A stretch of 64,000 bases of DNA from WHTX01 sp038255145 (GTDB lineage: Bacteria; Actinomycetota; Acidimicrobiia; Acidimicrobiales; CAIXPF01), in assembly GCA_038255145.1 (NCBI GenBank), contig JBBSLP010000004.1:1-64000 (forward strand), in the 5' to 3' direction. The notes beneath the pieces were generated by a model. The model saw only the letters and a list, made by a program, of their open reading frames with translations. It ran no database searches and was not told the DNA's origin. Both the position numbers and the translations under genes were made by a program. Below are positions 53,367 to 62,642 of this stretch, piece after piece. How positions within the stretch are numbered: the stretch's first letter is position 1; every line of letters starts with the position of its first letter.

Positions 53367-54140
53367 CTAGGCAGCGGGTCGGGTGGCGGCGATCCGGGTG
53401 AGGCCCAGGGTGCGACCCTGGTCGACCCGGAGCATGGCCATCTCACTCTCGGCGGCCTCCTGGCGCCAGCCCTCCAGGGTGGGGGTGCTGAGCTCGGCGA
53501 ACCGTAGCCAGTCCCGCCAGCCGTCTTCGACGAGGTCGGCGTGGACCACGGTGACCAGGCCCGTCTTCGCCCAGTGCCGACGCCACCAGTCCGGGCTGTG
53601 GAAGCAGCAGAACTCCCACTGCCACCACGGACGCAACGGTTCGGGCGGGTCTCCGTCGAGCTCGTGGCGCAGCCCGGGGACCACCATCCCCAACCGACCA
53701 CCGGGGCAGAGGAAGGGCGCCAGGTAGCCGAGGTAGAGGTCGTCGGTGCTGAAGTACTGGTAGGCGTCGATGCTGATCACGACGTCGAAGGCACCGTGGG
53801 CGAAGGGCAGGGTGTGGGCCTCGGCGTGGATGGGGGTGACCAGGTCGGCCACCCCGGCGGCCTCGATGCGAGCCTGGTTGTCCGACGCGTCGATCCACAG
53901 GTCGGTGGCCCACACCCGGGCCCCGGTCTCACGGGCCAGGAAGATCGACGTCATGGCCCGCCCGCAACCCAGGTCGAGCACCCTCATGCCCGGCCCGATG
54001 GCCACCACCTCGAGCAGGGACTCCAGCAGCCACAGGGCGTTGGGCCCCATCTGGTTCTCGACCACCCAGGCGGCGTCGTAGCCGCCGGACCGGGGGTAGC
54101 GGGGGTGGTGCAGCGGGTGGCCCGGTCCCGCGGTGCTCAT
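53367..54140 (-). CDS. SAM-dependent methyltransferase
   Basis: A 257-residue class I methyltransferase. Motif I is VLDLGCGRAMTSIFLA, the acidic second-strand residue lies in VWATDLWID, and the substrate-side DVVISIDAYQYFSTDDLYLG follows. The sequence FVVENQMGP.ALWLLE at the start and the large Trp-rich C-terminal part (WWQWEFCCFHSPDWWRRHW) place it with small-molecule methyltransferases. The substrate is unknown. ATG at 54140; the frame is open further upstream without homology. Confidence 0.85.
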   Translation of the reverse strand: MSTAGPGHPLHHPRYPRSGGYDAAWVVENQMGPNALWLLESLLEVVAIGPGMRVLDLGCGRAMTSIFLARETGARVWATDLWIDASDNQARIEAAGVADLVTPIHAEAHTLPFAHGAFDVVISIDAYQYFSTDDLYLGYLAPFLCPGGRLGMVVPGLRHELDGDPPEPLRPWWQWEFCCFHSPDWWRRHWAKTGLVTVVHADLVEDGWRDWLRFAELSTPTLEGWRQEAAESEMAMLRVDQGRTLGLTRIAATRPAA

Positions 54141-54163
54141 CGAGCGGACGGTAGCGCTGGGGA

Positions 54164-54802
<639 letters not shown>

Positions 54803-54854
54803 CTACGACCTAGCCAGCACCGTGACCAGCAAGGTCCTGGGCTACGGCGCGGCC

Positions 54855-55036
54855 ACCGAGGTGGTCATCGAGCACGACCTCGACGTCATCGCCCACGCCG
54901 ACTGGATCATCGAGCTCGGCCCTGGAGCCGGTCGTGACGGTGGGCACCTGGTGTTCGCCGGCCCCCCGACCAGCTGCTCGACCAGCCCGGCTCGGCCGCG
55001 GCCGAGCACCTCCGCCGCCACCTGGCCCGCACCTGA
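54855..55036 (+). pseudogene. 3' fragment of a UvrA-like excinuclease ATPase, frameshifted
   Basis: The frame reads EVVIEHDLDVIAHADWIIEL then GPGAGRDGGHLVFAG, the Walker B-to-H-loop C-terminus of UvrA-type ABC proteins (nucleotide excision repair or drug-resistance paralogues). After AGPP the expected tail DQLLDQPGSAAAEHLRRHLA is in the next frame, with the stop at 55034-55036. A run of six C (54962-54967), one short, explains the shift. Everything upstream of the fragment (more than 90% of a uvrA gene) is missing. Confidence 0.7.
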
Positions 55037-55051
55037 CCGATGGAGGGCCGG

Positions 55052-55522
55052 CTACCAGTAACCGGCCATCAGCTCCGTGGCCCAGGTCGGCTCCTGCACC
55101 TCGCCCCGGGCCAGGAAGCCGACCATGTGGGGCTTGACGTCGACGACCGGGGTGCCGTCGATGGCGTCGAGGCCGGACACCTCGGTCCAGCCCTCGCCGA
55201 CAGCGACGACGGGGCACACGGTGCTGCCCAGGCGGTTGGGGCGGTCCTTGGCCCGTTGGGCGAGGATGCCGACCAGGGGCCAGTCGACCCGGCCCCGGGG
55301 GTGGCGGGCGCCCGTGCACACGGTGGCCTCGTCGACCCGGTCGAACACGAAGAGGACCTCGACGTGGGAGAAGTCGGCCAGCCCGGTGGTGGCCGTGGGT
55401 TCCACGACGCCGGTGTCGAGCTCGATGCGGGCCGTCACCGGGCCCGAGTCGTCGTCGACGGCCTCGGTCCGTCCACCGCGCACGTTGCCGACGGGTCGCA
55501 GGGTGATCTCGTCGCCGCTCAC
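55052..55522 (-). CDS. TrmO-like (TsaA domain) SAM-dependent tRNA-methyltransferase-family protein
   Basis: A 156-residue TsaA/UPF0066-domain protein. Diagnostic segments are FSHVEVLFVFDRV, HPRGRVDWPLVGILAQR, DRPNRLGST and VSGLDAIDGTPVVDVKPH. TrmO methylates the t6A37 base of certain tRNAs; this protein has only the TsaA beta-barrel without the extra C-terminal domain of the enterobacterial enzyme. The reaction is thus inferred from family. ATG at 55522. A stand-alone gene. Confidence 0.82.
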   Translation of the reverse strand: MSGDEITLRPVGNVRGGRTEAVDDDSGPVTARIELDTGVVEPTATTGLADFSHVEVLFVFDRVDEATVCTGARHPRGRVDWPLVGILAQRAKDRPNRLGSTVCPVVAVGEGWTEVSGLDAIDGTPVVDVKPHMVGFLARGEVQEPTWATELMAGYW

Positions 55523-55595
55523 GACCGGGCACGCTACGACGGGCCAGCCGACGGGGTCGCAGGCCTGGTCATCCGCCCGTCCGTGGCCCGGCGGC

Positions 55596-55877
55596 TCAGC
55601 CCCGGGGCACGGTGGTGGTCATTCGCAGCACGTTGAGCTCGGTCTCGGCCGAGCGCAGGGCGGTGCGCAGGGTCTCGGCCCACTCGGCCAGCCGCACCAC
55701 CTGCTCGGGGGTGTAACCGGGGCGCTGCCAGTTGTCGGCCACGGCCTCGGCGAACAGGAAGGGGTCGGTCTCGGGGGCATCGACGTCGGCGTCGATCAGC
55801 GTCTGCAGGACAGCCGCACCCCGTGCCCCGCAACGGGCCCGGTGGAGCTGGTCGATGGTCCGGTCTTCTGCCTGCAT
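55596..55877 (-). CDS. Hypothetical protein, 93 residues
   Basis: A small, acidic, mostly helical protein without recognised family. It starts MQAEDRTIDQLHRARCGARG and contains FLFAEAVADNWQRPGYTPEQ and a long C-terminal helix. GGAGG lies ten bases before the ATG at 55877. There are no membrane helices or signal peptide. A frame further upstream is open but without a good start. Confidence 0.55.
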   Translation of the reverse strand: MQAEDRTIDQLHRARCGARGAAVLQTLIDADVDAPETDPFLFAEAVADNWQRPGYTPEQVVRLAEWAETLRTALRSAETELNVLRMTTTVPRG

Positions 55878-55972
55878 GCCCGTTCCGCCTCCGTCATCCG
55901 CTGAGGTGGCAGGGTGGCCACAGCGAGCGGTCGTCGGCACTGGGTCGCTCGTCCCGAGTCGATGGGGCTCCC

Positions 55973-56510
55973 TCAGGGGGCCGACGGAGCCCCGACGGCG
56001 CGGACGGCGGGGGCGGCCTCGGCGGCGAAGCGGGTGATCGACGCCTCGACGAGCTCGGGAGGTAGGCCACCCCAGTCGACCTGGCCCATGAAGCGGTCGA
56101 GGCCGAGCACCTCCTGCGCGTGGAGGATGCGCTCGATCAGCTCGGCGCTGGACCCGACCATGATCGGTTGGCCGGGCTGGGTGCGGGCGGCGAACTCGTG
56201 GGGCTCCACGATCACCCCGCGCCCGCCCGGGGCCTTGGGCCGCAGGTATTCCCGGTAGTACGGGTAGGTGGCCCGCGCCGCCGCCGCCGTCTCGCCCACG
56301 AACAGGTGGGTGGACAGGCCCACCCGCAGCCGGTCGCCGTGGCCGGCCGACTCGCCTGCGGCCCGGTAGGCGTCGATGGTGCGGCGGGCGTCATCGATGG
56401 TGCCGCCGATGAACCCCCGCACCAGGGGTAGGCCCAACCGGCCCGCCCGCTCGGCGCTGTCCGATCCCCCGCCGACCCGGCCCATACCGGTAGGCGGCGC
56501 TGGTGGGCCC
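55973..56510 (-). pseudogene. LLM-class (luciferase-like) F420-dependent oxidoreductase, 5'-truncated remnant
   Basis: The frame from 56485 gives the C-terminal third of an LLM monooxygenase: GGGSDSAERAGRLGLPLVRG, then FIGGTIDDARRTIDAYRAAG and THLFVGETAAAARATYPYYR, ending at 55973. Just upstream the residues LPVW, which normally precede this part, are in another frame. The first two-thirds with the cofactor site is missing. The start of the DUF2332 gene lies about 70 bp away on the other strand. It is unlikely to make an active enzyme. Confidence 0.7.
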
Positions 56511-56578
56511 GGGGGGTGATGGCGGTGGGGTGGCCACGATCACCTCGAGCTGAGCCTCCCCTGGCAAGCTCCCGGGCC

Positions 56579-57576
56579 ATGGGCGCGACGAGCGACGGAT
56601 CGAGCGCGGCGGCGACGGCCGCGCTCTACCGGCGCTTCGCCAGGTCGAGGCCCGGGGATCGTCGCCCACCGACGAGCGCCTGGCCCTGGCCGTGGCCGGC
56701 GACGGGCCCACGTTGGCCGTGCTCGACGGGGTGGAACCGGCCAAGCGCCAGCCCAACCTGCTGTTCGGTGCCCTGCGCTGGCACGACGTCGACGTGACTG
56801 ACCCTGCGGTCGCGCTGTCGTGGCTGGCCGCCCACCCCGATGCCGCGCTCGACCTGATGCGGGCCCGGCGCACCCAGACCAACGAGGTGGCCCGCTGCGC
56901 CACCCTGCTCCCGGTCCTCGCTCTGCTGCCCCCGCCCCTGGCCCTGGTCGAGGTGGGGGCCAGTTCGGGCCTGTGCCTGCTCTACGACGCCTGGCGCTAC
57001 CACTACACCGGACCGGGCATCGACCACCGGGTGGGGGTGACGGACAGCCCCGTCGAGCTGCCCTGCGTGGTGGATGCCGACGTTCCCCTGCCCGCAACGG
57101 TGCCGGCCATCGTGTGGCGGGTGGGGCTGGACCTGGCCCCCGTCGATGCCCGCGACCCCGATGCCCGGCGCTGGCTGGGCTGCCTGGTGTGGCCCGAGCA
57201 CCACGACCGGGCCCAGCGCCTGGCCGCCGCGCTCGACGTGGCCGCGGCGGTGGCCCCCACCATCACCGCCGGCGACCTGGTCGACGACCTGGCTGCCGTG
57301 CTCGACAGGGCCCCGGCCGAGGCCACCGTGGTGGTCCTGCACTCGGCCACCCTGGCCTACGTCGACCCCGACCGTCGGGCCGCCTTCGTCGACCTGCTGG
57401 CCCGTCGAGGCGTACACCGGCTGGGCGCCGAGGCCCCCGGTGTCCTGCCCTTCGACCTACCTGGAGGCCTCGAGGCCGGTGGAGCTGTCGGGGACCGCTT
57501 CGTCGTCTCCCTCGACGACCGCCCTCTGGCCCTGGCCCAGCCCCACGGCCGCTCCCTCACCTGGCTCCCCGGCTGA
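56579..57576 (+). pseudogene. DUF2332-family protein with a one-base frameshift near the 5' end
   Basis: ATG 56579 starts MGATSDGSSAAATAALYRRFA. The expected continuation VEARGSSPTDERLALAVAGD is in the next frame and leads through a full DUF2332 sequence (LLFGALRWHDVDVTD, VEVGASSGLCLLYDAWRYHY, LHSATLAYVDPDRRAAF) to the stop at 57576. One base missing at about 56641 (GCCGAG to GCCAG) explains it. The gene would be about 332 residues if corrected. A start at ATG 56692 in the main frame would give a shortened protein of 294 residues. The function of the family is unknown. Confidence 0.82.
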
Positions 57577-57606
57577 GCCAGCGGAGCGTCGCTGTCGCCG
57601 CTGACG

Positions 57607-58869
57607 TCAGGGGCCATGGGGTGGATCGGTGGTGTCGGGCGGATCGGAGCCGTCGTGTGGGCCGCTGCCGTCCGGTGGGCCGGGGTCGGGGCGCGTGGGG
57701 GTGGTGTCGGATTGCCAGGGGGTGATGACGTAAGGGGTGCCATCGGGCCAACGGATGCAGGGTCGGCCGTCGTCGATGGTGACGGTCCAGTGGTCTTTGT
57801 GGATGAACGTGTGGTGTGTTCTACACAACAGGGCGCCGTTGTTCATCGAGGTGTGTCCGCCGTGTTCCCAGTGTTGGCAGTGGTGGATGTCGGTCCATGA
57901 TGGTTTACGGTCACAGCCGGGGAACACGCAACCACGATCACGGAAGGTGATGGCCCGGCGGATGGCCAGTGTCCAGCGTTGGGTGGTCCGTCCGACGTCG
58001 AGGACTTCGCCGAGCGCGTTGAGCGCGATGCGGTAGGCGGAGGAGTCGCAGGTGCTGACGGGTCGGTCGGCTTCCGCGGCGTCGTAGGCGACGACGACGC
58101 CGACGCGGTACCGGTCGGGCGCGGAGTCCTCGGAGGGTTCGCGGCGCATCGATTGGGCGCACAGGTCGACCAGGGCCATGCCCCGGAGGACCGAGCCGGG
58201 TTTGGCGGCCAGGGAGGGGTCGTCGCGGGCGGCGCGCAGGAGGGGATCGACGATCGCTTCCAGGGCGGCGGCGACGATGTCGCCGTCGTCGCCGACCAGG
58301 GTGCCCTTCAGGTGGCGCACCCCGCCCGACGTCTCGGACAGGTACAGCTCGGTGACCGGTTCCTTGACCGGTTCGGGCTGGTCGGTGGCATCGTCGGCGT
58401 GGCTGAGCCACGTGTTCGTCACCGCCCGGTAGTCCCGGGCCGCCAGGGTGACGGCCTGGGCGACGAGCACGGCTTCGTCGCGCACGGCGAACGCCGGGTA
58501 CTTCGCCGCGCACCCGGACAGGGAACGCAGGCTGTCGGCGGGGATCAGGCCCGCGGCGGCCGTCTCGAGGACGGAGGGCAGTAGGCGCATGGCGACCCCG
58601 TCACGGACCCGACCCTTGTGCCCGTGACGCGACGACCCGGTCCGTTCGGCCAACCAGTTCGCCGCCGACGCTGACCCCGTGATCCCCCACAGGCCGCTAC
58701 GTTCGAACGCGTCCTGGCACACCGCCCCATACGCGGCGGCCGCGTTGATCAGACGTTCAGACGACAACGCGTCATCACCCGAACGGGGAATGGCCGAACC
58801 GGCTGCGGTGGCGGCGGCCAACGCAGAGATCACCGCGTCGATGTCGAGTACTTCGGGGCCGCCTGCCAT
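57607..58869 (-). CDS. 13E12-type DUF222/HNH endonuclease-domain protein
   Basis: A 420-residue protein. The N-terminal DUF222 part (LSSERLINAAAAYGAVCQDA, LIPADSLRSLSGCAAKYPAF) occupies most of it. The C-terminal HNH domain reads CVFPGCDRKPSWTDIHHCQH and WEHGGHTSMNNGALLCRTHH, with both Cys pairs and the His residues intact. It ends in a Pro/Asp-rich tail. These actinobacterial proteins, counted as 13E12 repeats in mycobacteria, are candidate DNA nucleases. ATG 58869 is chosen because a LexA-like box lies 33 bp upstream; an ATG at 58938 would place the box inside the gene. Confidence 0.88.
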   Translation of the reverse strand: MAGGPEVLDIDAVISALAAATAAGSAIPRSGDDALSSERLINAAAAYGAVCQDAFERSGLWGITGSASAANWLAERTGSSRHGHKGRVRDGVAMRLLPSVLETAAAGLIPADSLRSLSGCAAKYPAFAVRDEAVLVAQAVTLAARDYRAVTNTWLSHADDATDQPEPVKEPVTELYLSETSGGVRHLKGTLVGDDGDIVAAALEAIVDPLLRAARDDPSLAAKPGSVLRGMALVDLCAQSMRREPSEDSAPDRYRVGVVVAYDAAEADRPVSTCDSSAYRIALNALGEVLDVGRTTQRWTLAIRRAITFRDRGCVFPGCDRKPSWTDIHHCQHWEHGGHTSMNNGALLCRTHHTFIHKDHWTVTIDDGRPCIRWPDGTPYVITPWQSDTTPTRPDPGPPDGSGPHDGSDPPDTTDPPHGP

Positions 58870-58901
58870 CCACGCATCATAGCGCCGATAGGCGCGACCA
58901 G

Positions 58902-58917
58902 ACGAACTCGTGTTCGA
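58902..58917 (-). promoter_or_regulatory. LexA/SOS-box-like site upstream of the HNH gene
   Basis: ACGAACTCGTGTTCGA differs by one base (the first) from the actinobacterial LexA consensus TCGAAC-N4-GTTCGA. It lies 33 bp before the ATG at 58869. The core CGAAC-N4-GTTCG is a perfect inverted repeat. Several 13E12-type genes in mycobacteria are known to be DNA-damage-inducible, which makes SOS control of this HNH gene plausible. Confidence 0.6.
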
Positions 58918-59222
58918 TACCTGTAGACATTCACGCATTGCGTCATAGCGACTCTCGAGCGTGGGCCCGGGGGTTTGCTGCCCCTTCGCGGTGATGGCGT
59001 CGACCGGGCAAGCCCTGGCGCAGGGGCATCACCGTCGGGACGGCCGTAGCCCGCGCGCGTGTGGCTGGGCGTCCGGTGTCTCCGGCGCGCACGGTGGCGG
59101 GACCGTTGCGCAAGGTAAGCGCAGGTCACGGCGTCGCCGTGCCGTTGTCGGCCGGTGGTGACGGTGTCGCCGTGCTCGAGACCGACCCCGCTGCCCTGCC
59201 CCCCGAACCCGCCAGCGAATCG
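58918..59222. other. About 300-bp gap between the HNH gene and the FAD oxidase
   Basis: No clear gene. An inverted repeat CGGTGATG (58989-58996) / CATCACCG (59027-59034) is visible. The plus-strand frame upstream of 59223 is open from 59061 but shows no protein family. The region should hold the promoters of the two outward-reading genes. Confidence 0.35.
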
Positions 59223-60022
59223 ATGTCGAATCGGCTGAACGCCGCCCGGCCGGCGACCCCCTCGTCGCCGACTGCCTCGACCACCACTGCTTCGACCACC
59301 ACTGCCTCGACCACCACTGCCTCGACCGCCGTCGTCAGTCGGCGCCGGGTGCTGCTGGGTTCGGGCGCGGTGCTCGGTGGAGCCGCTGCCGTCATGCTGG
59401 CCCCGGTCCGGGCCGAGGCCCGCCCCCAGGTGGCCGAGTCGCCGGCCACGCCGCCGCCAGTGCCGCCGTCGGCGCCCCCGTCCGGCGCACCCGTCCCCGC
59501 CGTCACCGTCGGGCCCGACCAGGCCCGCTACGCCTCCCTGTCCACCGGCTTCAACCAGCGCTTCACCGGCACCCCGGCCTGCATCGCCGTGGTCACCACG
59601 CAGGAGCAGTGCCTCCGAGCCGTGGAAGAGGCCCTCGACCAGGGGAAGCGCATCACCGTTCGGGGCGGGGGCCACTGCTACGAGGGCTTCGTCAGTGACA
59701 ACCCCGACGGCGTCATCATCGATGTCTCGGGCATGCGGGCCATCACCCAGGGTGACGACGGCGCCGTCGGCCTGCAGAGCGGGTGCACCAACTGGGACGT
59801 GTACGAGCTGCTCTACAAGAGCTATGGCGTCACCGTGCCCGCAGGCTCGTGCTACTCGGTGGGACTGGGCGGCCACGTGGTGGGCGGGGGCTACGGCCTG
59901 TTGTCCCGCCAGCACGGCCTCAGCGTCGACTTCCTCGAGGCCGTCGACGTCATCGTCGTCGACGCCGACCGCTCGGCCCGGCTGGTGCACGCCCGCCGTG
60001 GCGACGCCGAGACCGGGGGGCT
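59223..60022 (+). pseudogene. FAD-binding (berberine-bridge-enzyme-like) oxidase, truncated at 3' end
   Basis: ATG 59223 begins a protein with a Thr/Ala/Ser repeat, then a twin-Arg signal SRRRVLLGSGAVLGGAAAVM, then an FAD_binding_4 domain. The domain includes CIAVVTTQEQCLRAVEEALD, ITVRGGGHCYEGF (the flavin-linking His region) and GGHVVGGGYGLLSRQHGLSV. After ARLVHARRGDAE (about 60022) the sequence changes to the reverse complement of a sigma factor gene. Two-thirds of the oxidase, including its substrate and BBE domains, is lost. Intact relatives oxidise sugars or alkaloid-like compounds outside the membrane. Confidence 0.75.
59271..59330. repeat. 15-bp tandem repeat encoding Thr-Thr-Thr-Ala-Ser
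   Basis: About three to four near-identical copies of CTGCCTCGACCACCA lie inside the signal-region coding sequence of the truncated oxidase. They encode a TASTT linker-like run before the twin-Arg motif. One copy differs (CTTCG for CCTCG). Confidence 0.75.
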
Positions 60023-60479
60023 GCATGGCGAACAGGTCATGGAGCACGAAGGCCAGGCGTTCGGCCGGGGTCAGGGTGTCGAGCACGACGAGCAGGGCCA
60101 GGCCCACCGAGTCGGCCAGCACAGCCTCCCCCTCGGGATCCGCCGTCCCGCTGTCACCCGCCGGCCAGCCCGGCGACTCACCCCCGGCGGCCAGGGGTTC
60201 TTCACGGCGGGCGCGGCGGGAGCGCAGCACGTTCAGGCACACCCGAGCCGTCACCGTGGTCAGCCAGCCGCCCAGGTTCTCCACCGCACCGGTGTCCGAA
60301 CGGCTGAGGCGAACCCACGCCTCCTGCACGGCGTCGTCGGCCTCGGCCCGTGAACCGAGCATGCGGAACGCCACCGCCTCCAGGTGGTCGCGGTGGGCCT
60401 CGAACCGCATGGCCAGCCAGTCGCCGTCGTCCACCGACCCGGTCGCCGAACCTGACCCCGGATCGTGCCCTTCACCCAT
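60022..60479 (-). pseudogene. ECF-type sigma factor (SigJ-like), truncated in its DNA-binding domain
   Basis: ATG 60479 begins a sigma-70 ECF protein: LAMRFEAHRDHLEAVAFRML, GSRAEADDAVQEAWVRLSR (region 2) and LGGWLTTVTARVCLNVLRSR. Region 4 begins LTPAERLAFVLHDLFAM, and at about 60022 the frame passes into unrelated residues: the reverse strand of the oxidase. The recognition helices of region 4 and the SnoaL-like tail of SigJ-type factors are missing. It cannot recognise a -35 element. Confidence 0.78.
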
Positions 60480-60578
60480 CGCGTCACATCCCTCCGTCGC
60501 CCCGTGTCAGGGCCATGACCGACGGGACGCCCCCGATGTGACCGGGAGGCGACCGCTACGAGCAAGAGGAGCACAACC

Positions 60579-61182
60579 ATGGCACGCATCACCCGGGTCC
60601 CCGGTCGTGGGGCGGCGCTGTCCACCAAGCTGGCCTACCTGTTCGTCCGACGGGGCATGCGCCAGGTCGCCGGGCGTGACCTCGACGGCATGATCGAGCC
60701 CATCGAGGTCATGGCCCACGCTCCCGGACTGCTGGCCGGCTACGGCAAGCTCGAGCAGGCCGCAGCCAAGGCCCACCAGCTCGACCGGCGCCTGCGGGCC
60801 CTGGCCGAGCTCAAGTCGGCCACCGTGGTGCAGTGCGGGTACTGCATCGACATCGGCTCGCGCATCTCCCGCCAGTGGGGGCTGAGCGACGACGAGCTGC
60901 TGGCCCTGCCCACCTACCTGACCAGCCCCTGCTTCTCCGAGCTCGACCGCCTCGTCCTCGACTACGCCGTGGCCATGACCCGCACCCCGGCCGACGTGTC
61001 CGACGAGCTGTTCGCCGCCCTGGCCCGCCACCTCGACGAGGGCCAGTTGGTCGAGCTCACCTTCGTCGTCGCCATGGGCAACTTCCGGGCCCGCTTCAAC
61101 ACCGCTACCGGCATCGGCGCCGCCCGGCTTCAGCGACGGCCTGGTCTGCGCCGTGCCGGCACCGGTCGACGCCCTGGCCTGA
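60579..61182 (+). pseudogene. Carboxymuconolactone decarboxylase (AhpD-like) protein with a C-terminal frameshift
   Basis: ATG 60579 starts MARITRVPGRGAALSTKLAY. The core ALAELKSATVVQCGYCIDIG has the CxxC pair of AhpD-like disulphide proteins, and VVAMGNFRARFNTATGIGAA follows. The proper ending GFSDGLVCAVPAPVDALA is in the next frame, stop 61180-61182; one extra C at 61123-61125 explains the shift. As sequenced, translation goes on to 61250 with an Arg-rich tail that overlaps the AraC gene. A homopolymer read error is likely and the gene is probably functional. Confidence 0.8.
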
Positions 61183-61200
61183 TCGGCGTCCCCGTCCAGC

Positions 61201-61998
61201 TCAGTAGCGCTGGGCGTAGCGGGTGGGTGACTCGCCGAACATGGCGGTGAAGTCACGCACGAGGTGGGCCTGGTCGGCGTAGCCCAGCTCGGCGGCCAGG
61301 CCGACCCAGCCGATCGGCTCCCGGGCGGCCATGCGCTCGGTGACCTCGTGCAGCCGGTAGCGGCGGATGACCCACTTGGGCCCCACCCCCACGTGCTCGG
61401 CGAACAGGCGCTGCAGCTGTCGCACCCCGGTGGACAGCTCCCGGGCCAGCACGTCGACCCGGGTGATGGCGGGTTCGGCGGCGATGCGGGCCACGAAGGC
61501 GACGACCTGGGCGGCGACGGGGTCCGGCGGGGGCAGGGCGGCCCGCAGCATCGCCTCCACGGCGGCGACGGCGCCCTCAGCATCGAGAGGGCGCAGGTCG
61601 CGGACGTCGGGCAGGTCACGGAACACCTCGGCTGCGGGCACGGCCCGGTCGGTGATGGTCCGCACCGGCCGGCCCAGGAACCCCCGGAAGGCCCCGGCCC
61701 GGAAGGCCACGCCCACCACCCGGCCCCGGCCCGCCAGCACCCGGGTGACGTGGCGGCTGGACACCCCGTGGACCTCGGGCCCGGGTGGCGACCCGCCATC
61801 ACCGTCGCCATCGCTGTGGCTGTCGCGGAACGAGAGGTGGATGTCGGGGTAGGGGACGACGACCTGGCGGTAGGGCCGTTCGTAGTCCCAGTCCACGACC
61901 CAGTGGCGGGCCACCCACGGCGCCAGGTCGGGCGCGGGGGCCACGAAGCGGTGCTCCTGGAAGCGGCGCCAGTCCAGCTCCCGTTCGTCCCTGCCCAC
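61201..61998 (-). CDS. AraC-family transcriptional regulator
   Basis: A 265-residue regulator. The C-terminal double helix-turn-helix contains LARELSTGVRQLQRLFAEHV, GVGPKWVIRRYRLHEVTERM and GWVGLAAELGYADQAHLVRD. The N-terminal domain (VAPAPDLAPWVARHWVVDWD, then PYPDIHLSFR) is a ligand-sensing part of the DUF6597 type. GTG 61998 is preceded by AGGAGG at ideal distance; an earlier ATG adds only non-homologous residues. Divergent from the TIGR03086 gene at 62093, which it may control. Confidence 0.9.
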   Translation of the reverse strand: MGRDERELDWRRFQEHRFVAPAPDLAPWVARHWVVDWDYERPYRQVVVPYPDIHLSFRDSHSDGDGDGGSPPGPEVHGVSSRHVTRVLAGRGRVVGVAFRAGAFRGFLGRPVRTITDRAVPAAEVFRDLPDVRDLRPLDAEGAVAAVEAMLRAALPPPDPVAAQVVAFVARIAAEPAITRVDVLARELSTGVRQLQRLFAEHVGVGPKWVIRRYRLHEVTERMAAREPIGWVGLAAELGYADQAHLVRDFTAMFGESPTRYAQRY

Positions 61999-62092
61999 CG
62001 GGCACCTCCTCTCCGTGCCCGACCGGGGCACCGTCCACCGGACGTCGCCTTCCTCCAAGACGGCGACCCGGCCACCTACCTACCGTGCGCCC

Positions 62093-62584
62093 ATGTCCGG
62101 AGACCAGTTGATCGGTCGTGCCGTCGTCCCCACCACCGACGTCGTGCGCCACCTCACCCCCGACCAGCTCAGCGCGCCCACCCCGTGCGACGGGTACGAC
62201 GTCCGCGCCCTGGTCAACCACCTGTTGTTCTGGGGACCGTCGCTCGAGGGCGCGGCGGGCAAGCTGAGCGTGCCACCCCCCGCCGCCGGCGAGGCCGACG
62301 TCGACCTGGCTGCGGGCGACTGGGCCACCATGGTCGGCGACATGGTCCTGACCGAGCTGGTGGTCCACGGGTGGGACCTGGCCCGGGCCACCGGCCAGCG
62401 GCCGGTGTGGGACGGGGCCGTGCTCGCCCACGTGCACGATGCCGTGGTGGCCACGGCGGAGATGGGTCGTGACCTGGGGATCTACGGCCCCGAGGTACCC
62501 GTCGCCGACGATGCCCCCGTGCTCGACCGCATCCTCGGGCTGACCGGGCGCGATCCCGGGGCCGTGCCCGACCAGGCCCGCTGA
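62093..62584 (+). CDS. TIGR03086-type metal-binding protein, apparently shortened in the middle
   Basis: A 163-residue protein of the mycothiol maleylpyruvate isomerase-like group: HLTPDQLSAPTPCDGYDVRA, LVNHLLFWGPSLEGAA and later VLTELVVHGWDLARATGQRP. Relatives are near 195-200 residues. Between DVDLAAGDW and ATMVGDMVLTEL, where about 40 residues usually form two helices, there is none, yet the frame is kept. It is read away from the AraC regulator. The shortening is judged from memory of the family, so it may be a natural variant. Confidence 0.75.
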   Translation: MSGDQLIGRAVVPTTDVVRHLTPDQLSAPTPCDGYDVRALVNHLLFWGPSLEGAAGKLSVPPPAAGEADVDLAAGDWATMVGDMVLTELVVHGWDLARATGQRPVWDGAVLAHVHDAVVATAEMGRDLGIYGPEVPVADDAPVLDRILGLTGRDPGAVPDQAR

Positions 62585-62642
62585 GCTCGGGTCGGTCGAC
62601 GTCGGCGGGTCCGCCGCAGGTCACCGCCGGTACCATCCGCTC

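Noticed and set aside
58830..60479. A 549-codon minus-strand frame that begins as a sigma factor and runs on to 58830
   Set aside because: Only the first 150 codons are sigma-like; the rest is antisense to the FAD oxidase after the deletion junction.
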